Below, piece after piece: positions 24,777-33,523 of a stretch of 64,000 nucleotides of DNA; positions within the stretch are counted from its first letter, which is position 1; every line of letters starts with the position of its first letter. Origin of the DNA: Maricaulis sp017643475. Its GTDB lineage: Bacteria > Pseudomonadota > Alphaproteobacteria > Caulobacterales > Maricaulaceae. Location: positions 1,488,001-1,552,000 of the forward strand of contig NZ_CP138920.1 in NCBI RefSeq assembly GCF_047123815.1. The letters run 5' to 3'. The notes beneath the pieces were generated by a model, which worked only from the letters and a program-made list of their open reading frames with translations, was not told where the DNA came from and did not search any database. A program made the translations under genes and the position numbers.

Positions 24777-27761
24777 ATGTCTGACAACAACCGATCTTCC
24801 GAAAACCAGGCTTTCCTGGACACGTCATTCCTGCAGGGCGCCAACGCCCTCTATCTCGAACAGATGGCCGCCGCCCACTCCAAGGACCCGTTCTCGGTTC
24901 CGGAAAGCTGGCGCAATTTCTTCGCGGCCATGGGCGATGCGCCGGCCGAGACAGCGCATGCGGCCGCCGGCCCGGCCTGGAAACGCTCCGACTGGCCGCG
25001 CCAGGCCAATGGCGAGATGGTCAGCGCGCTGGGCGATATCGGCTCCGACGAAGCGGCCATGGTCGACAAGGTCGCCGCTCACGTCGAGAAAACGAAGCCG
25101 GAAGCAGCGCCCGAAGATGTTCGCGCCGCCACCCAGGCCTCGATCCGCGCCATCATGATGATCCGCGCCTACCGCATGCGCGGTCACCTGGCTGCGGACA
25201 TGGACCCGCTCGGCCTGACCGATTTCGGCCCGCAGCCCGAACTGGACCCGGCCACCTATGGCTTTGCCGGTGCGGCCCTGGACCAGGAGATCTTCATCGA
25301 CGGCTATCTGGGCCTGGAAACGGCCACGCCACGCCAGATGCTGGATATCCTCAAGCGCACCTATTGCGGTCCGGTGGGCGTGGAGTTCATGCATATCTCC
25401 AATCCGCAGGAGAAGGCCTGGCTGCAGGAGCGCTTCGAGGGCCCGGACAAGGACATTTCCTTTACCGCCGAAGGCAAGAAAGCGATCCTGTCCAAGCTGA
25501 TCGAGACCGAGCGTTTCGAGCAATTCCTGCACAAGCGCTATCCGGGCACCAAACGTTTCGGCGCCGATGGTGCCGAAGCCATGGTCCCGGCGCTGGAACA
25601 GGTCATCAAGCGCGGTGGCGCGATGGGTGTCGAGGACATCATCATCGGCATGCCGCACCGCGGCCGTCTGAACATTCTTGCTGCCGTGATGGGCAAGCCG
25701 TACCACCAGATTTTCCATGAGTTCCAGGGTGGCAATACCCAGGGCGAGGACGAGTTCGGTTCCGGCGATGTGAAATATCACCTGGGCGCCTCTTCCGACC
25801 GCGAATTTGATGGCAATACCGTTCACCTGTCGCTGACCGCCAATCCGTCGCACCTGGAAGCCGTCGATCCGGTTGTCCTGGGCAAGGCGCGCGCCAAGCA
25901 GGAAGAGAATTGCCGCAAGGAACCGGGCACCCCGCGCATGAATGTGCTGCCCCTGCTGCTGCATGGTGATGCGGCCTTTGCTGGCCAGGGCATCGTGACC
26001 GAATGTCTGGGCCTGTCCGGACTGCGCGGACACAAGACGGGCGGCGCCATCCACTTCATCGTCAACAACCAAATCGGTTTCACGACCGACCCCAAGGACA
26101 GTCGCTCAAGCCCCTATCCGTCCGATGTGGCGTTGATGGTGCAGGCGCCGATTTTCCACGTGAACGGGGACGATCCGGAAGCGGTGGTCCACGCGACCAA
26201 GATCGCCACGGAATATCGCCAGCTGTTCGGCAAGGACGTGGTCATCGACATGATCTGTTATCGCCGTTACGGCCACAACGAGGGCGATGACCCGACGTTT
26301 ACCCAGCCGATCATGTACCGGATCATCAAGGACCTGCCGCCGGTCAAGAAGAAGTACCAGGACCGCCTCATCGCCGAGGGCACCATCAGCGCTGCGGAAG
26401 CAGAAGCGATGGAAAACGAGTTCGACACCTTCCTCGACAAGGAATTCGAGGCCGGCAAGGAATTTGAACCCAAGAGCGCTGACTGGCTGGATGGACGCTG
26501 GTCGGGCCTGGGCCTGCCGGAAGGTGATGACCGCCGCGGCGAGACCAGTGCCACGACCGAGAGCCTCACCGCCGTTGGCATGGCCATGATCGAGATCCCG
26601 GACGGTGTGAACATCCACCGCACGCTCAAGCGCGTCATCGATAATCGTCGCAAGATGATCGAGACCGGCAAGGGGATTGACTGGGCCACGGCCGAACACC
26701 TCGCCTTTGGCACGCTTGTCACCGAGGGCTTCCCGGTGCGCCTGTCGGGCCAGGATTGTGGTCGCGGTACGTTCTCGCAGCGCCATTCCCACATCATCGA
26801 TCAGCAGACCGAAGAGCGCTACACACCGCTCAACCACCTGGCGGACGATCAGAAGAAGTATGAAGTCATCGACTCCATGCTGTCCGAGGAAGCCGTGCTC
26901 GGTTTCGAGTATGGCTACTCCCTGTCTGCTCCGAACACGCTGACCATGTGGGAGGCACAATTTGGTGACTTCACCAATGGCGCCCAGGTGATCATCGACC
27001 AGTTCATTTCCTCCGGTGAGCGCAAATGGCTGCGCATGTCCGGCCTGGTGATGCTGTTGCCGCATGGCTATGAGGGCCAGGGACCGGAACACTCGTCCGC
27101 ACGCCCGGAGCGCTTCCTGCAGCTGTGTGCCGAGGATAACATGCAGGTCGCGAACTGCTCGACCCCGGCCAATTACTTCCACATCCTGCGTCGTCAGATT
27201 CACCGCAATTTTCGCAAACCGCTGGTGATCATGACGCCGAAGAGCCTGCTGCGTCACAAGCGCTGCGTCTCTTCGCTGAAGGCCATGGGGCCGGGATCCA
27301 CCTTCCACCGCGTGCTGTGGGATGATGCGGATCCGGTGAAAAAGAACCAGGGCGAGATCTCGCACACCGAGATGACGCTGAAGCCGGATGATCAGATCCG
27401 CCGCGTCGTCCTGTGTACGGGCAAGGTCTATTACGACCTGCTGGAACGCCGCGAGGAGAAGGGCGTCGACGACGTCTACATCCTGCGCACCGAACAGCTC
27501 TACCCCTTCCCGTTCAAGGCCCTGCTGGAGGAGATGGCGCGTTTCCCGAATGCCGAGGTCGTCTGGTGCCAGGAAGAGCCCCGCAACATGGGCTACTGGA
27601 CCTTCATGGAGCCGAATATCGAGTTCGTGCTGACCAAGGTCGCGGGCGAGACCAAGCGCCCGTCCTATGTCGGTCGCCCGCCGACCGCGTCCACCGCCAC
27701 TGGCATCGCCTCGAAACACAAAGAACAGCAAGACGCGCTCGTCGAAGAAGCGCTGTCCTAA
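24777..27761 (+). CDS. sucA: 2-oxoglutarate dehydrogenase E1 component
   Basis: 994-aa thiamine-diphosphate-dependent E1o. The N-terminus (LDTSFLQGANALYLEQMAAA) is the E2-binding motif region. ThDP and active-site segments include IIGMPHRGRLNILAAVMGKP, LSLTANPSHLEAVDPVV, LHGDAAFAGQGIVTE and RRYGHNEGDDPTFTQP. It decarboxylates 2-oxoglutarate and succinylates the lipoyl group of SucB. Length is near the family norm (930-1000). sucB follows after 30 bp, so the two share an mRNA. Confidence 0.97.
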   Translation: MSDNNRSSENQAFLDTSFLQGANALYLEQMAAAHSKDPFSVPESWRNFFAAMGDAPAETAHAAAGPAWKRSDWPRQANGEMVSALGDIGSDEAAMVDKVAAHVEKTKPEAAPEDVRAATQASIRAIMMIRAYRMRGHLAADMDPLGLTDFGPQPELDPATYGFAGAALDQEIFIDGYLGLETATPRQMLDILKRTYCGPVGVEFMHISNPQEKAWLQERFEGPDKDISFTAEGKKAILSKLIETERFEQFLHKRYPGTKRFGADGAEAMVPALEQVIKRGGAMGVEDIIIGMPHRGRLNILAAVMGKPYHQIFHEFQGGNTQGEDEFGSGDVKYHLGASSDREFDGNTVHLSLTANPSHLEAVDPVVLGKARAKQEENCRKEPGTPRMNVLPLLLHGDAAFAGQGIVTECLGLSGLRGHKTGGAIHFIVNNQIGFTTDPKDSRSSPYPSDVALMVQAPIFHVNGDDPEAVVHATKIATEYRQLFGKDVVIDMICYRRYGHNEGDDPTFTQPIMYRIIKDLPPVKKKYQDRLIAEGTISAAEAEAMENEFDTFLDKEFEAGKEFEPKSADWLDGRWSGLGLPEGDDRRGETSATTESLTAVGMAMIEIPDGVNIHRTLKRVIDNRRKMIETGKGIDWATAEHLAFGTLVTEGFPVRLSGQDCGRGTFSQRHSHIIDQQTEERYTPLNHLADDQKKYEVIDSMLSEEAVLGFEYGYSLSAPNTLTMWEAQFGDFTNGAQVIIDQFISSGERKWLRMSGLVMLLPHGYEGQGPEHSSARPERFLQLCAEDNMQVANCSTPANYFHILRRQIHRNFRKPLVIMTPKSLLRHKRCVSSLKAMGPGSTFHRVLWDDADPVKKNQGEISHTEMTLKPDDQIRRVVLCTGKVYYDLLERREEKGVDDVYILRTEQLYPFPFKALLEEMARFPNAEVVWCQEEPRNMGYWTFMEPNIEFVLTKVAGETKRPSYVGRPPTASTATGIASKHKEQQDALVEEALS

Positions 27762-27791
27762 CGCCCGAAGATCAACAGGAAAGATATACTC

Positions 27792-29318
27792 ATGACCGAC
27801 ATCATCGTTCCCGTACTCGGTGAGTCCGTAACCGAAGCAACCGTTGGCGGCTGGATGGTCAAGGCTGGCGACAGCGTCTCCAAGGACGACGTTCTGGTCG
27901 AGCTTGAAACCGACAAGGTTGCCGTGGAAGTCCGCGCCGAAGCAGACGGCGTCATCACGGCCATCGTCGCCGAGGAAGGCGACACGGTCGAGATCGGCGC
28001 CAAGCTGGCAGAGATGGGCGGCGCTGGCGCTGCTGTTGCCGAAGCACCTGTCGTCGAGGAAGCGGCACCTGCAGTAGCGGAAGCCGCTCCGGTTGCTTCC
28101 TCCTCCGGATCCACCACTGACGCAACCGTTCCCCAGATGGGCGAGAGCGTCACCGAGGGCACGATTGGCGGTTGGCTGGTCAATGTTGGCGATACGGTCG
28201 AAGTCGACCAGGCCCTGGTTGAAATCGAGACGGACAAGGTCGCGGTTGAAGTCCCTTCTCCCGTTGCCGGCACGGTTACCGAACTGCTGGTTGGCGAAGG
28301 TGACAGCGTAGCACCGGGCGACGCCGTCGCGCGCATTGCGGAAGGCGCGGGTGCCGTCGCCGCTCCGGCTGCAGCCCCGGCCGCAGCGCCAGCAGCGGCA
28401 GCTCCGGCGGCGACCGGCGGCATTGCCATGCCGTCTGCCCAACGCGTCATTGAAGAGAACAAGCTGGACGCTCGCTCCATCGCCGGAACCGGCAAGGACG
28501 GACGCATCACCAAGGCCGACGCCAAGGCCGCAGCAGCTGCACCAGCTCCGACGGCTGTCCCGGCGACATCAGCACCTGCGGCTGCTCCCGCAGCCCCGGC
28601 CGCACCGCGTGAAACCGGTCCGCGCGAGGAACGTGTCCGCATGACACGTCTGCGCCAGACAATCGCCAAGCGGCTAAAGGATGCACAGAACTCTGCCGCG
28701 ATCCTGACCACCTACAATGAAGCCGACATGTCGGCGATCATGAAAGCCCGCAAGGCCCACCAGGAAGCCTTCGTGGCCAAACACGGTGTGAAGCTCGGCT
28801 TCATGTCCTTCTTCGTGAAGGCTTGCGTCAATGCTCTGAAAGAGATTCCGGCCGTCAATGCCGAGATCGATGGCACCGACATCATCTACAAGAACTACTA
28901 CGACATGGGCGTTGCCGTCGGCACGGATCGTGGCCTGGTGGTTCCGGTTGTGCGTGATGCGGACCAGATGTCTCTCGCTGATATCGAGAAGGAGATCATC
29001 TCCCTCGGCAAGAAGGCCCGCGACGGCAAGCTGACCATCGAGGACATGCAGGGCGCCACATTCACCCTGTCCAATGGAGGCGTCTATGGATCCCTGATGT
29101 CCATGCCGATCCTCAATGCCCCGCAATCGGGCATTCTCGGCATGCACAAGATCCAAGAACGTCCGGTGGCCGAGAACGGTCAAGTCGTCATCAAGCCGAT
29201 GATGTATCTGGCGCTGTCCTACGACCACCGCATTGTCGACGGCAAGGAAGCAGTGACCTTCCTCGTCCGCGTCAAGGAAAACCTCGAAGATCCTCAGCGC
29301 ATGCTCTTTGATCTTTGA
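27792..29318 (+). CDS. sucB: 2-oxoglutarate dehydrogenase E2 with two lipoyl domains
   Basis: 508-aa dihydrolipoyllysine succinyltransferase. Two complete lipoyl domains are present: lipoylated Lys42 in ELETDKVAVEV and Lys149 in EIETDKVAVEV, each preceded by GESVTE. Ala/Pro linkers separate them and the E1/E3-binding domain (AMPSAQRVIEENKLDARSI). The catalytic domain ends with YDHRIVDGKEAV, which has the active-site His and Asp. E2o from E. coli has only one lipoyl domain and about 405 residues; the extra domain accounts for the length here. The stop overlaps a possible TTG start of the next gene. Confidence 0.96.
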   Translation: MTDIIVPVLGESVTEATVGGWMVKAGDSVSKDDVLVELETDKVAVEVRAEADGVITAIVAEEGDTVEIGAKLAEMGGAGAAVAEAPVVEEAAPAVAEAAPVASSSGSTTDATVPQMGESVTEGTIGGWLVNVGDTVEVDQALVEIETDKVAVEVPSPVAGTVTELLVGEGDSVAPGDAVARIAEGAGAVAAPAAAPAAAPAAAAPAATGGIAMPSAQRVIEENKLDARSIAGTGKDGRITKADAKAAAAAPAPTAVPATSAPAAAPAAPAAPRETGPREERVRMTRLRQTIAKRLKDAQNSAAILTTYNEADMSAIMKARKAHQEAFVAKHGVKLGFMSFFVKACVNALKEIPAVNAEIDGTDIIYKNYYDMGVAVGTDRGLVVPVVRDADQMSLADIEKEIISLGKKARDGKLTIEDMQGATFTLSNGGVYGSLMSMPILNAPQSGILGMHKIQERPVAENGQVVIKPMMYLALSYDHRIVDGKEAVTFLVRVKENLEDPQRMLFDL

Positions 29319-29755
29319 TCGACCTCACGCGTGATAGATTGCGTTTGCTCCGCTGGATAGCAGCGGGGCTCGCAATCGTACGTGTGGGCATTTCCATTCG
29401 CCATTTCCTGGTCGCCTGGCTGTTGCACCTGGGATTGCTCTCCGCGGAAGGCGATTCCATCCGGCTGATTCTGCTGAACCTGCCCGCAACACAGATGACG
29501 GCCTGGACCGTCTATATGCTGTGTTACGGTCTAACTGCGTATTTCCTGTTCCGCGGACAACGCTGGGCCATCGTCAGCGCTTCAATCGCCTTCCTGGCGG
29601 ATTTCGGCTTCTGGGCCGCTTTGGTCATCATGCCAGCCTATGACAGCGTGTATGATTTCAACTTCACCATCGGCGACATCCTGATCAATTCGCTGGCCAT
29701 GCTGGTTCTGCTCGGGAGTCTGACATTGAACCTGCTCCCGAAATTCACCCGCTAG
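29315..29755 (+). CDS. small four-helix membrane protein, array member 1
   Basis: 146-aa membrane protein with four predicted helices. It shares with the genes at 29833, 30345 and 31398 a pattern of a short loop with R-x-W-A (RGQRWAIVSASIAFLADFG), an acidic residue and aromatic in helix 3, a S/Y-rich loop (PAYDSVYDFNF) and a final DILINSLAMLVLLG helix. A TTG at 29315 overlaps the sucB stop; starts at 29339 or 29345 (TTG) are also possible, so the N-terminus is uncertain. No named family. It is coupled to sucB, so it should follow TCA-cycle expression. Confidence 0.7.
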   Translation: MIDLTRDRLRLLRWIAAGLAIVRVGISIRHFLVAWLLHLGLLSAEGDSIRLILLNLPATQMTAWTVYMLCYGLTAYFLFRGQRWAIVSASIAFLADFGFWAALVIMPAYDSVYDFNFTIGDILINSLAMLVLLGSLTLNLLPKFTR

Positions 29756-29832
29756 GGGTCTAGTTTCCACCTTCGATTGGTAGAACTGCCGCCGATACGC
29801 CCTAGAATATTTGCAGGACCAACGGGGCGAGC

Positions 29833-30267
29833 TTGCAAAAACTCACCACAGCGACAGCCATTCTGGCGGCGGGACGCGCCGCATACAGTTTTTGGTACAT
29901 TGCCGTTGGGCTTCTGGCAGCGGTCGGGATGGAAAAACCGCTGTGGTCCACGCCGATGGAAGCCAACAGCCTGGGGCAACTGGACCTTTTGCAGTATCTG
30001 ATCTGGTTCAGCTATGCCGCAGGCTACGCGCTGACCGCCTACCTGCTGATCAACAGATCACGCTGGGCCATGGTGACGGCGGGCTACGCGTTCGCGGTCG
30101 ATATGAGTTATTGGGTGACCATGGCCACACACGAGAGTTATGTGAGTCTGATGTCCCTTGCGGACGGCTATCTCGATCTTGTGGTGAACTCGGTGAACTT
30201 CCTCATCCTGATTGGGACGGCCTTGGTCACGGCCCGCCAATGGCTCCTGCCGGTCGACAGGGTATGA
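29833..30267 (+). CDS. small four-helix membrane protein, array member 2
   Basis: 144-aa paralogue of its neighbours: four membrane helices, RSRWAMVTAGYAFAVDMSYW after helix 2, a loop HESYVSLMSLADGY and a final YLDLVVNSVNFLILIGTA helix. It starts with TTG at 29833; the first residues MQKLTTATAILAAGRAAYS give a basic/polar start before helix 1. It lies 77 bp after member 1. Function unknown. Amino-acid similarity to member 1 is modest, so duplication is not recent. Confidence 0.68.
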   Translation: MQKLTTATAILAAGRAAYSFWYIAVGLLAAVGMEKPLWSTPMEANSLGQLDLLQYLIWFSYAAGYALTAYLLINRSRWAMVTAGYAFAVDMSYWVTMATHESYVSLMSLADGYLDLVVNSVNFLILIGTALVTARQWLLPVDRV

Positions 30268-30344
30268 CTGGCGAACTGCTTGTTAACGGTCCAACTTTTA
30301 AAACCCCCTGCGACCGGCTTGGGCCGCCGGTCCTTGGGGGGGCC

Positions 30345-30782
30345 ATGTCCTATATTCGTTACGCTGTACTTCTGGTGTGCGCCTTGCGGGTCATTCACAG
30401 CCTGCCCTTCTACCTTACCGCGATGACGCATGACTGGGTCCTGCCGCCCTGGGGCGCACCGGATCCAACTGTCCTGCACGTTCTCAGCGAGGTCGGACCG
30501 CTTCAGCTCGTTCTGTGGACGGCTTACATGATCGGGTATTCCACGACGGCGATCGCACTCCTGATCCACAGGCCCGGATCTGTCCTCCTATCGCTGGTCG
30601 CCGCGGGAACCGCTGTCCTCAGCGATTTTGGATACTGGATCTGGGTGACCTAGCAGACCAGTTATCCTGCCGTCGAAAAACCGTCCTTCTCGATTGAAGA
30701 CACGTTGATGAATATCGCCAGCCTTCTGGTGCTGCTCGGTGTCAGCCTTATGTTCTTCGACGAACGCAAACGGAGGATCTGA
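30345..30782 (+). pseudogene. array member 3, interrupted by an in-frame TAG
   Basis: ATG 30345 opens MSYIRYAVLLVCALRVIHSL and reads through three helices to FGYWIWVT, where an in-frame TAG occurs at 30651-30653. The same frame continues without a break (SYPAVEKPSFSIEDTLMNIA, then SLLVLLGVSLMFF, DERKRRI) to a TGA at 30780-30782. The part after TAG matches the loop and last helix of members 1 and 2. Without the stop it would be a 145-aa protein like its neighbours. It is best read as a single nonsense mutation; readthrough at TAG-CAG is a less likely alternative. Confidence 0.78.
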
Positions 30783-30880
30783 AGGGGTCTTGAGCGAGAA
30801 CACTTTCGATGTATGTCGTTTATCCAAAATCACCCCGCTTCATCGTCCATCGACCGTAGCCTGGCTGGGGAGCTAACCCG

Positions 30881-31357
30881 ATGATCAACTGGAACAGTCA
30901 TACCGCACGTTCTCCGCTTTTTCGGTGGATCTCTCTCGCCTCTATCCTGCTCGGTCTCTACAGCCTGCGCTTCCTGCTCGTAGGCTGGACCGCGCCGATG
31001 AACGGTCATGTTTTCTTCCTCAGCTCACCGGCAGTGGCCCCTGATCTTGCCACCGTGCCCTGGATTTCTCAGTTACTGCGCTCGCTGGTAGTTATCGGCG
31101 ATTTCGCGCTGCCAGTATTGATCCCGCGCAAACCACTCTGGGCGCTCTACCTAGCACCGACTCTCCTGGTCGCCGCGCAGGCCGGCTGGATCGAAGCAAC
31201 ATTTTCTGGCGGCAGTTATGCTGCCCATGCGGCCGTAACAGATGGTAACAGCCTGGACTGGGCAGAGCTGCTTGACTGGCTCAAGCTGATCCTGCGCCTT
31301 CTCGTCGTCGGCGGGGTCTTTTATTTCGTGCTTTCCAACAACGCAAAATCTCGCTAA
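30881..31357 (+). CDS. small four-helix membrane protein, array member 4
   Basis: 158-aa membrane protein. The first helix (WISLASILLGLYSLRFLLVG), the RKPLWALYLAPTLLVAAQAG turn, a Ser/Ala-rich loop with SYAAHAAVTDGNSLDW and a last helix LRLLVVGGVFYFVL keep the order of the other members, but identity is lower. ATG 30881 follows GGGGAG. It is the most divergent member. No family is recognised. Confidence 0.65.
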   Translation: MINWNSHTARSPLFRWISLASILLGLYSLRFLLVGWTAPMNGHVFFLSSPAVAPDLATVPWISQLLRSLVVIGDFALPVLIPRKPLWALYLAPTLLVAAQAGWIEATFSGGSYAAHAAVTDGNSLDWAELLDWLKLILRLLVVGGVFYFVLSNNAKSR

Positions 31358-31397
31358 CTGCTTTGTCTCAACAACAAAATATGTTTATGTTGACCCT

Positions 31398-31838
31398 ATG
31401 CCAACGCTTGTAAAGGCCCTCACTCTTCGATGGATGATGATGCTCGCGATAGCGGGTTGGGCCTCTGTTCAGGCCACGTCTGCCATTTCGATTTTGCTCG
31501 TAATGATGGGTCAGGGCACAGCCATCGGGCTGGACCCGAACCGGATCGTCGTCCTGACACCACTTCATAGCTGGGAAATTGCCGCGGCCTTCATCAATGC
31601 ACTGGCCTATTGGGCATCCGTAGTCGGCTTGTATCTGCGCCGCCATTGGGCCTTCTACACTTATTGTCTGGCTGTATTTGTCGATCTGGCCGTCTGGCTC
31701 TCCTATTCCGCAGATCCATCCTATGACCAGATTGCCGGCGGCCAGAATATCTGGCTCGACTGGCTGGTGAACATAGCCCTCCTGTCCGGCATTCTCGGCT
31801 TCATCTTCCTGCGCACTCGAAAGCCCGTGCGCTGGTAG
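31398..31838 (+). CDS. small four-helix membrane protein, array member 5
   Basis: 146-aa paralogue nearest in pattern to members 1-3: RRHWAFYTYCLAVFVDLAVW, then a loop SADPSYDQIAGGQNIWLDW and a final VNIALLSGILGFIFLR helix. The conserved R-x-W-A, the Asp in helix 3 and the Y-D loop are all present. It ends 103 bp before lpd. Together the five genes fill the sucB–lpd gap in one orientation, which suggests a single transcript with the TCA genes. Molecular role unknown. Confidence 0.68.
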   Translation: MPTLVKALTLRWMMMLAIAGWASVQATSAISILLVMMGQGTAIGLDPNRIVVLTPLHSWEIAAAFINALAYWASVVGLYLRRHWAFYTYCLAVFVDLAVWLSYSADPSYDQIAGGQNIWLDWLVNIALLSGILGFIFLRTRKPVRW

Positions 31839-31941
31839 TGCAATCCGGCCTTGCGCAGCCGGGACATATTGGCCCTTACCTTGTCTTCATATCCCGGGCA
31901 TATAGGGACACATCCCTTCCTTCCCCAATCACGAGGCAAAC

Positions 31942-33348
31942 ATGTCGGATAGCTTTGACGTCGTCATCATCGGTGGTGGCCCGGGCGGATATAACTGCGC
32001 GATCCGCGCCGGACAGCTCGGCCTCAGGGTGGCCTGTATCGAAATGCGTGGCACGCTTGGCGGCACCTGCCTGAATGTCGGCTGCATCCCGTCCAAGGCT
32101 CTGCTACACGCCTCCGAACTCTACGAAGCCGCAAATACCGAGTTTGCCAAGCTCGGAATCAAGACCTCCGGTGTCGAAGTCGACCTTCCCGTCATGCTGG
32201 CCCAGAAGGACGACGCCGTTGACGGTCTGACCAAGGGCGTCGAATTCCTGTTCAAGAAAAACGGTGTTGAATACATCAAGGGCAAAGGTCGCATCGCCAG
32301 TGCCGGTCAGGTCGAGGTCGAGCTCGCCGAGGGCGGCAGCCAGACCCTTTCGACCAAACATATTGTCATAGCCACAGGCTCTGAAGTCACGCCGCTGCCC
32401 GGCGTGGAGATCGACGAGAAACGGGTTGTGTCCTCAACCGGAGCGCTTTCGCTGGAGAAGATCCCGGGCAAACTTGTTCTCATTGGCGCTGGCGTGATCG
32501 GTCTGGAGCTGGGCTCGGTCTGGCGCCGCCTAGGCGCAGAGGTCACCGTGGTCGAGTATCTCGATCGCATCCTGCCCGGCATGGACAGCGAGCTCGCCAA
32601 AACGGCTCAGCGCACGCTCAAGAAACAGGGCATGGAGTTCAAGCTGGGAACCAAGGTCACCGGTATCGACAGCTCTGATCCGGACTTGCTGAAAGTCGCC
32701 ATCGAACCCGCTGCCGGCGGCGATGCCGAAACAATCGAAGCCGATACGGTTCTCGTCTGTATCGGTCGCCGTCCCTACACGGAAGGCCTTGGCCTGGAGA
32801 ATGTCGGCGTCCAGCCGGATCAACGCGGCGTCATTGCCAATAATCACTTCCAGACCTCCGCCGAGAATGTATGGGTCGTCGGCGATTGCACCCATGGCCC
32901 GATGCTGGCGCACAAGGCCGAGGATGAAGGGGTCGCCTGTGCCGAACGCATCGCGGGCAAGGCCGGACATGTGAACTATGGTGTCATTCCCGGCGTGGTC
33001 TACACAGCACCGGAGATCGCCTCCGTTGGGCTGACCGAGGACGAGCTCAAGGAAAGCGGCCGCAAGTACAAGAAGGGCAAATTCCCCTTCCAGGCCAATT
33101 CCCGCGCCCGTACCAACCACACGACAGACGGTTTTGTGAAAATCCTCGCTGATGCGGAAACGGACGAGATCCTGGGCGCTCACATGATCGGCGCCAATGT
33201 CGGCGAGATGATCGCCGAGGTCTGCATCGCAATGGAATTCCGCGCAGCCTCGGAGGACCTGGCCCGCACCTGCCACCCGCACCCGACCCTGACGGAAGCT
33301 GTCCGACAGGCGGCCATGGGTGTCGAGGGCTGGACCATGCAGGCCTGA
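31942..33348 (+). CDS. lpdA: dihydrolipoamide dehydrogenase (E3)
   Basis: 468-aa FAD-dependent E3 of the 2-oxoacid dehydrogenase complexes. FAD motif VIIGGGPGGYNCAIRAGQLG, redox-active disulfide GGTCLNVGCIPSKAL (Cys43, Cys48), NAD motif IGAGVIGLELGSVW, and the C-terminal His/Glu dyad CHPHPTLTEAVRQAAM are all intact. It reoxidises the lipoyl groups of SucB and passes electrons to NAD. It may also serve pyruvate dehydrogenase or glycine cleavage if those lack their own E3. It lies in the suc region but 2.6 kb from sucB because of the membrane-protein array. Confidence 0.97.
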   Translation: MSDSFDVVIIGGGPGGYNCAIRAGQLGLRVACIEMRGTLGGTCLNVGCIPSKALLHASELYEAANTEFAKLGIKTSGVEVDLPVMLAQKDDAVDGLTKGVEFLFKKNGVEYIKGKGRIASAGQVEVELAEGGSQTLSTKHIVIATGSEVTPLPGVEIDEKRVVSSTGALSLEKIPGKLVLIGAGVIGLELGSVWRRLGAEVTVVEYLDRILPGMDSELAKTAQRTLKKQGMEFKLGTKVTGIDSSDPDLLKVAIEPAAGGDAETIEADTVLVCIGRRPYTEGLGLENVGVQPDQRGVIANNHFQTSAENVWVVGDCTHGPMLAHKAEDEGVACAERIAGKAGHVNYGVIPGVVYTAPEIASVGLTEDELKESGRKYKKGKFPFQANSRARTNHTTDGFVKILADAETDEILGAHMIGANVGEMIAEVCIAMEFRAASEDLARTCHPHPTLTEAVRQAAMGVEGWTMQA

Positions 33349-33361
33349 CCCGAAAATCCAG

Positions 33362-33389
33362 ATACATGGCGCCTTCGGGTGCCATGTAT
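33362..33389 (+). other. hairpin after lpdA
   Basis: Perfect 9-bp stem ATACATGGC (33362-33370) with GCCATGTAT (33381-33389), 10-base loop. It begins 13 bp after the lpdA stop and lacks a T tract, so it is probably an mRNA 3'-end stabiliser or weak terminator. Confidence 0.5.
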
Positions 33390-33401
33390 TCACAGCCTTT
33401 C

Positions 33402-33422
33402 GTCACAAAATTCGATTGTGAC
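33402..33422. promoter_or_regulatory. operator-like dyad
   Basis: Perfect 7-bp inverted repeat GTCACAA (33402-33408) and TTGTGAC (33416-33422) with a 7-base spacer. It lies about 100 bp before the GNAT gene at 33524. Size and spacing fit a dimeric repressor or FNR/CRP-like site, though the half sites are not a match I can name. Confidence 0.4.
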
Positions 33423-33523
33423 ACGAAATTGAGCGGACAACCGGGAACGGATCAGGCATATAGCTGGTCCGGTGAGTGCCCCGATCGGGCACCCTCGGCT
33501 TTGGGGGCCTTTGGACCGGTATC

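Noticed and set aside
30651..30653. TAG as a pyrrolysine or programmed readthrough site
   Set aside because: No supporting Pyl machinery or element in view; nonsense mutation is simpler. Kept only as a minor alternative.
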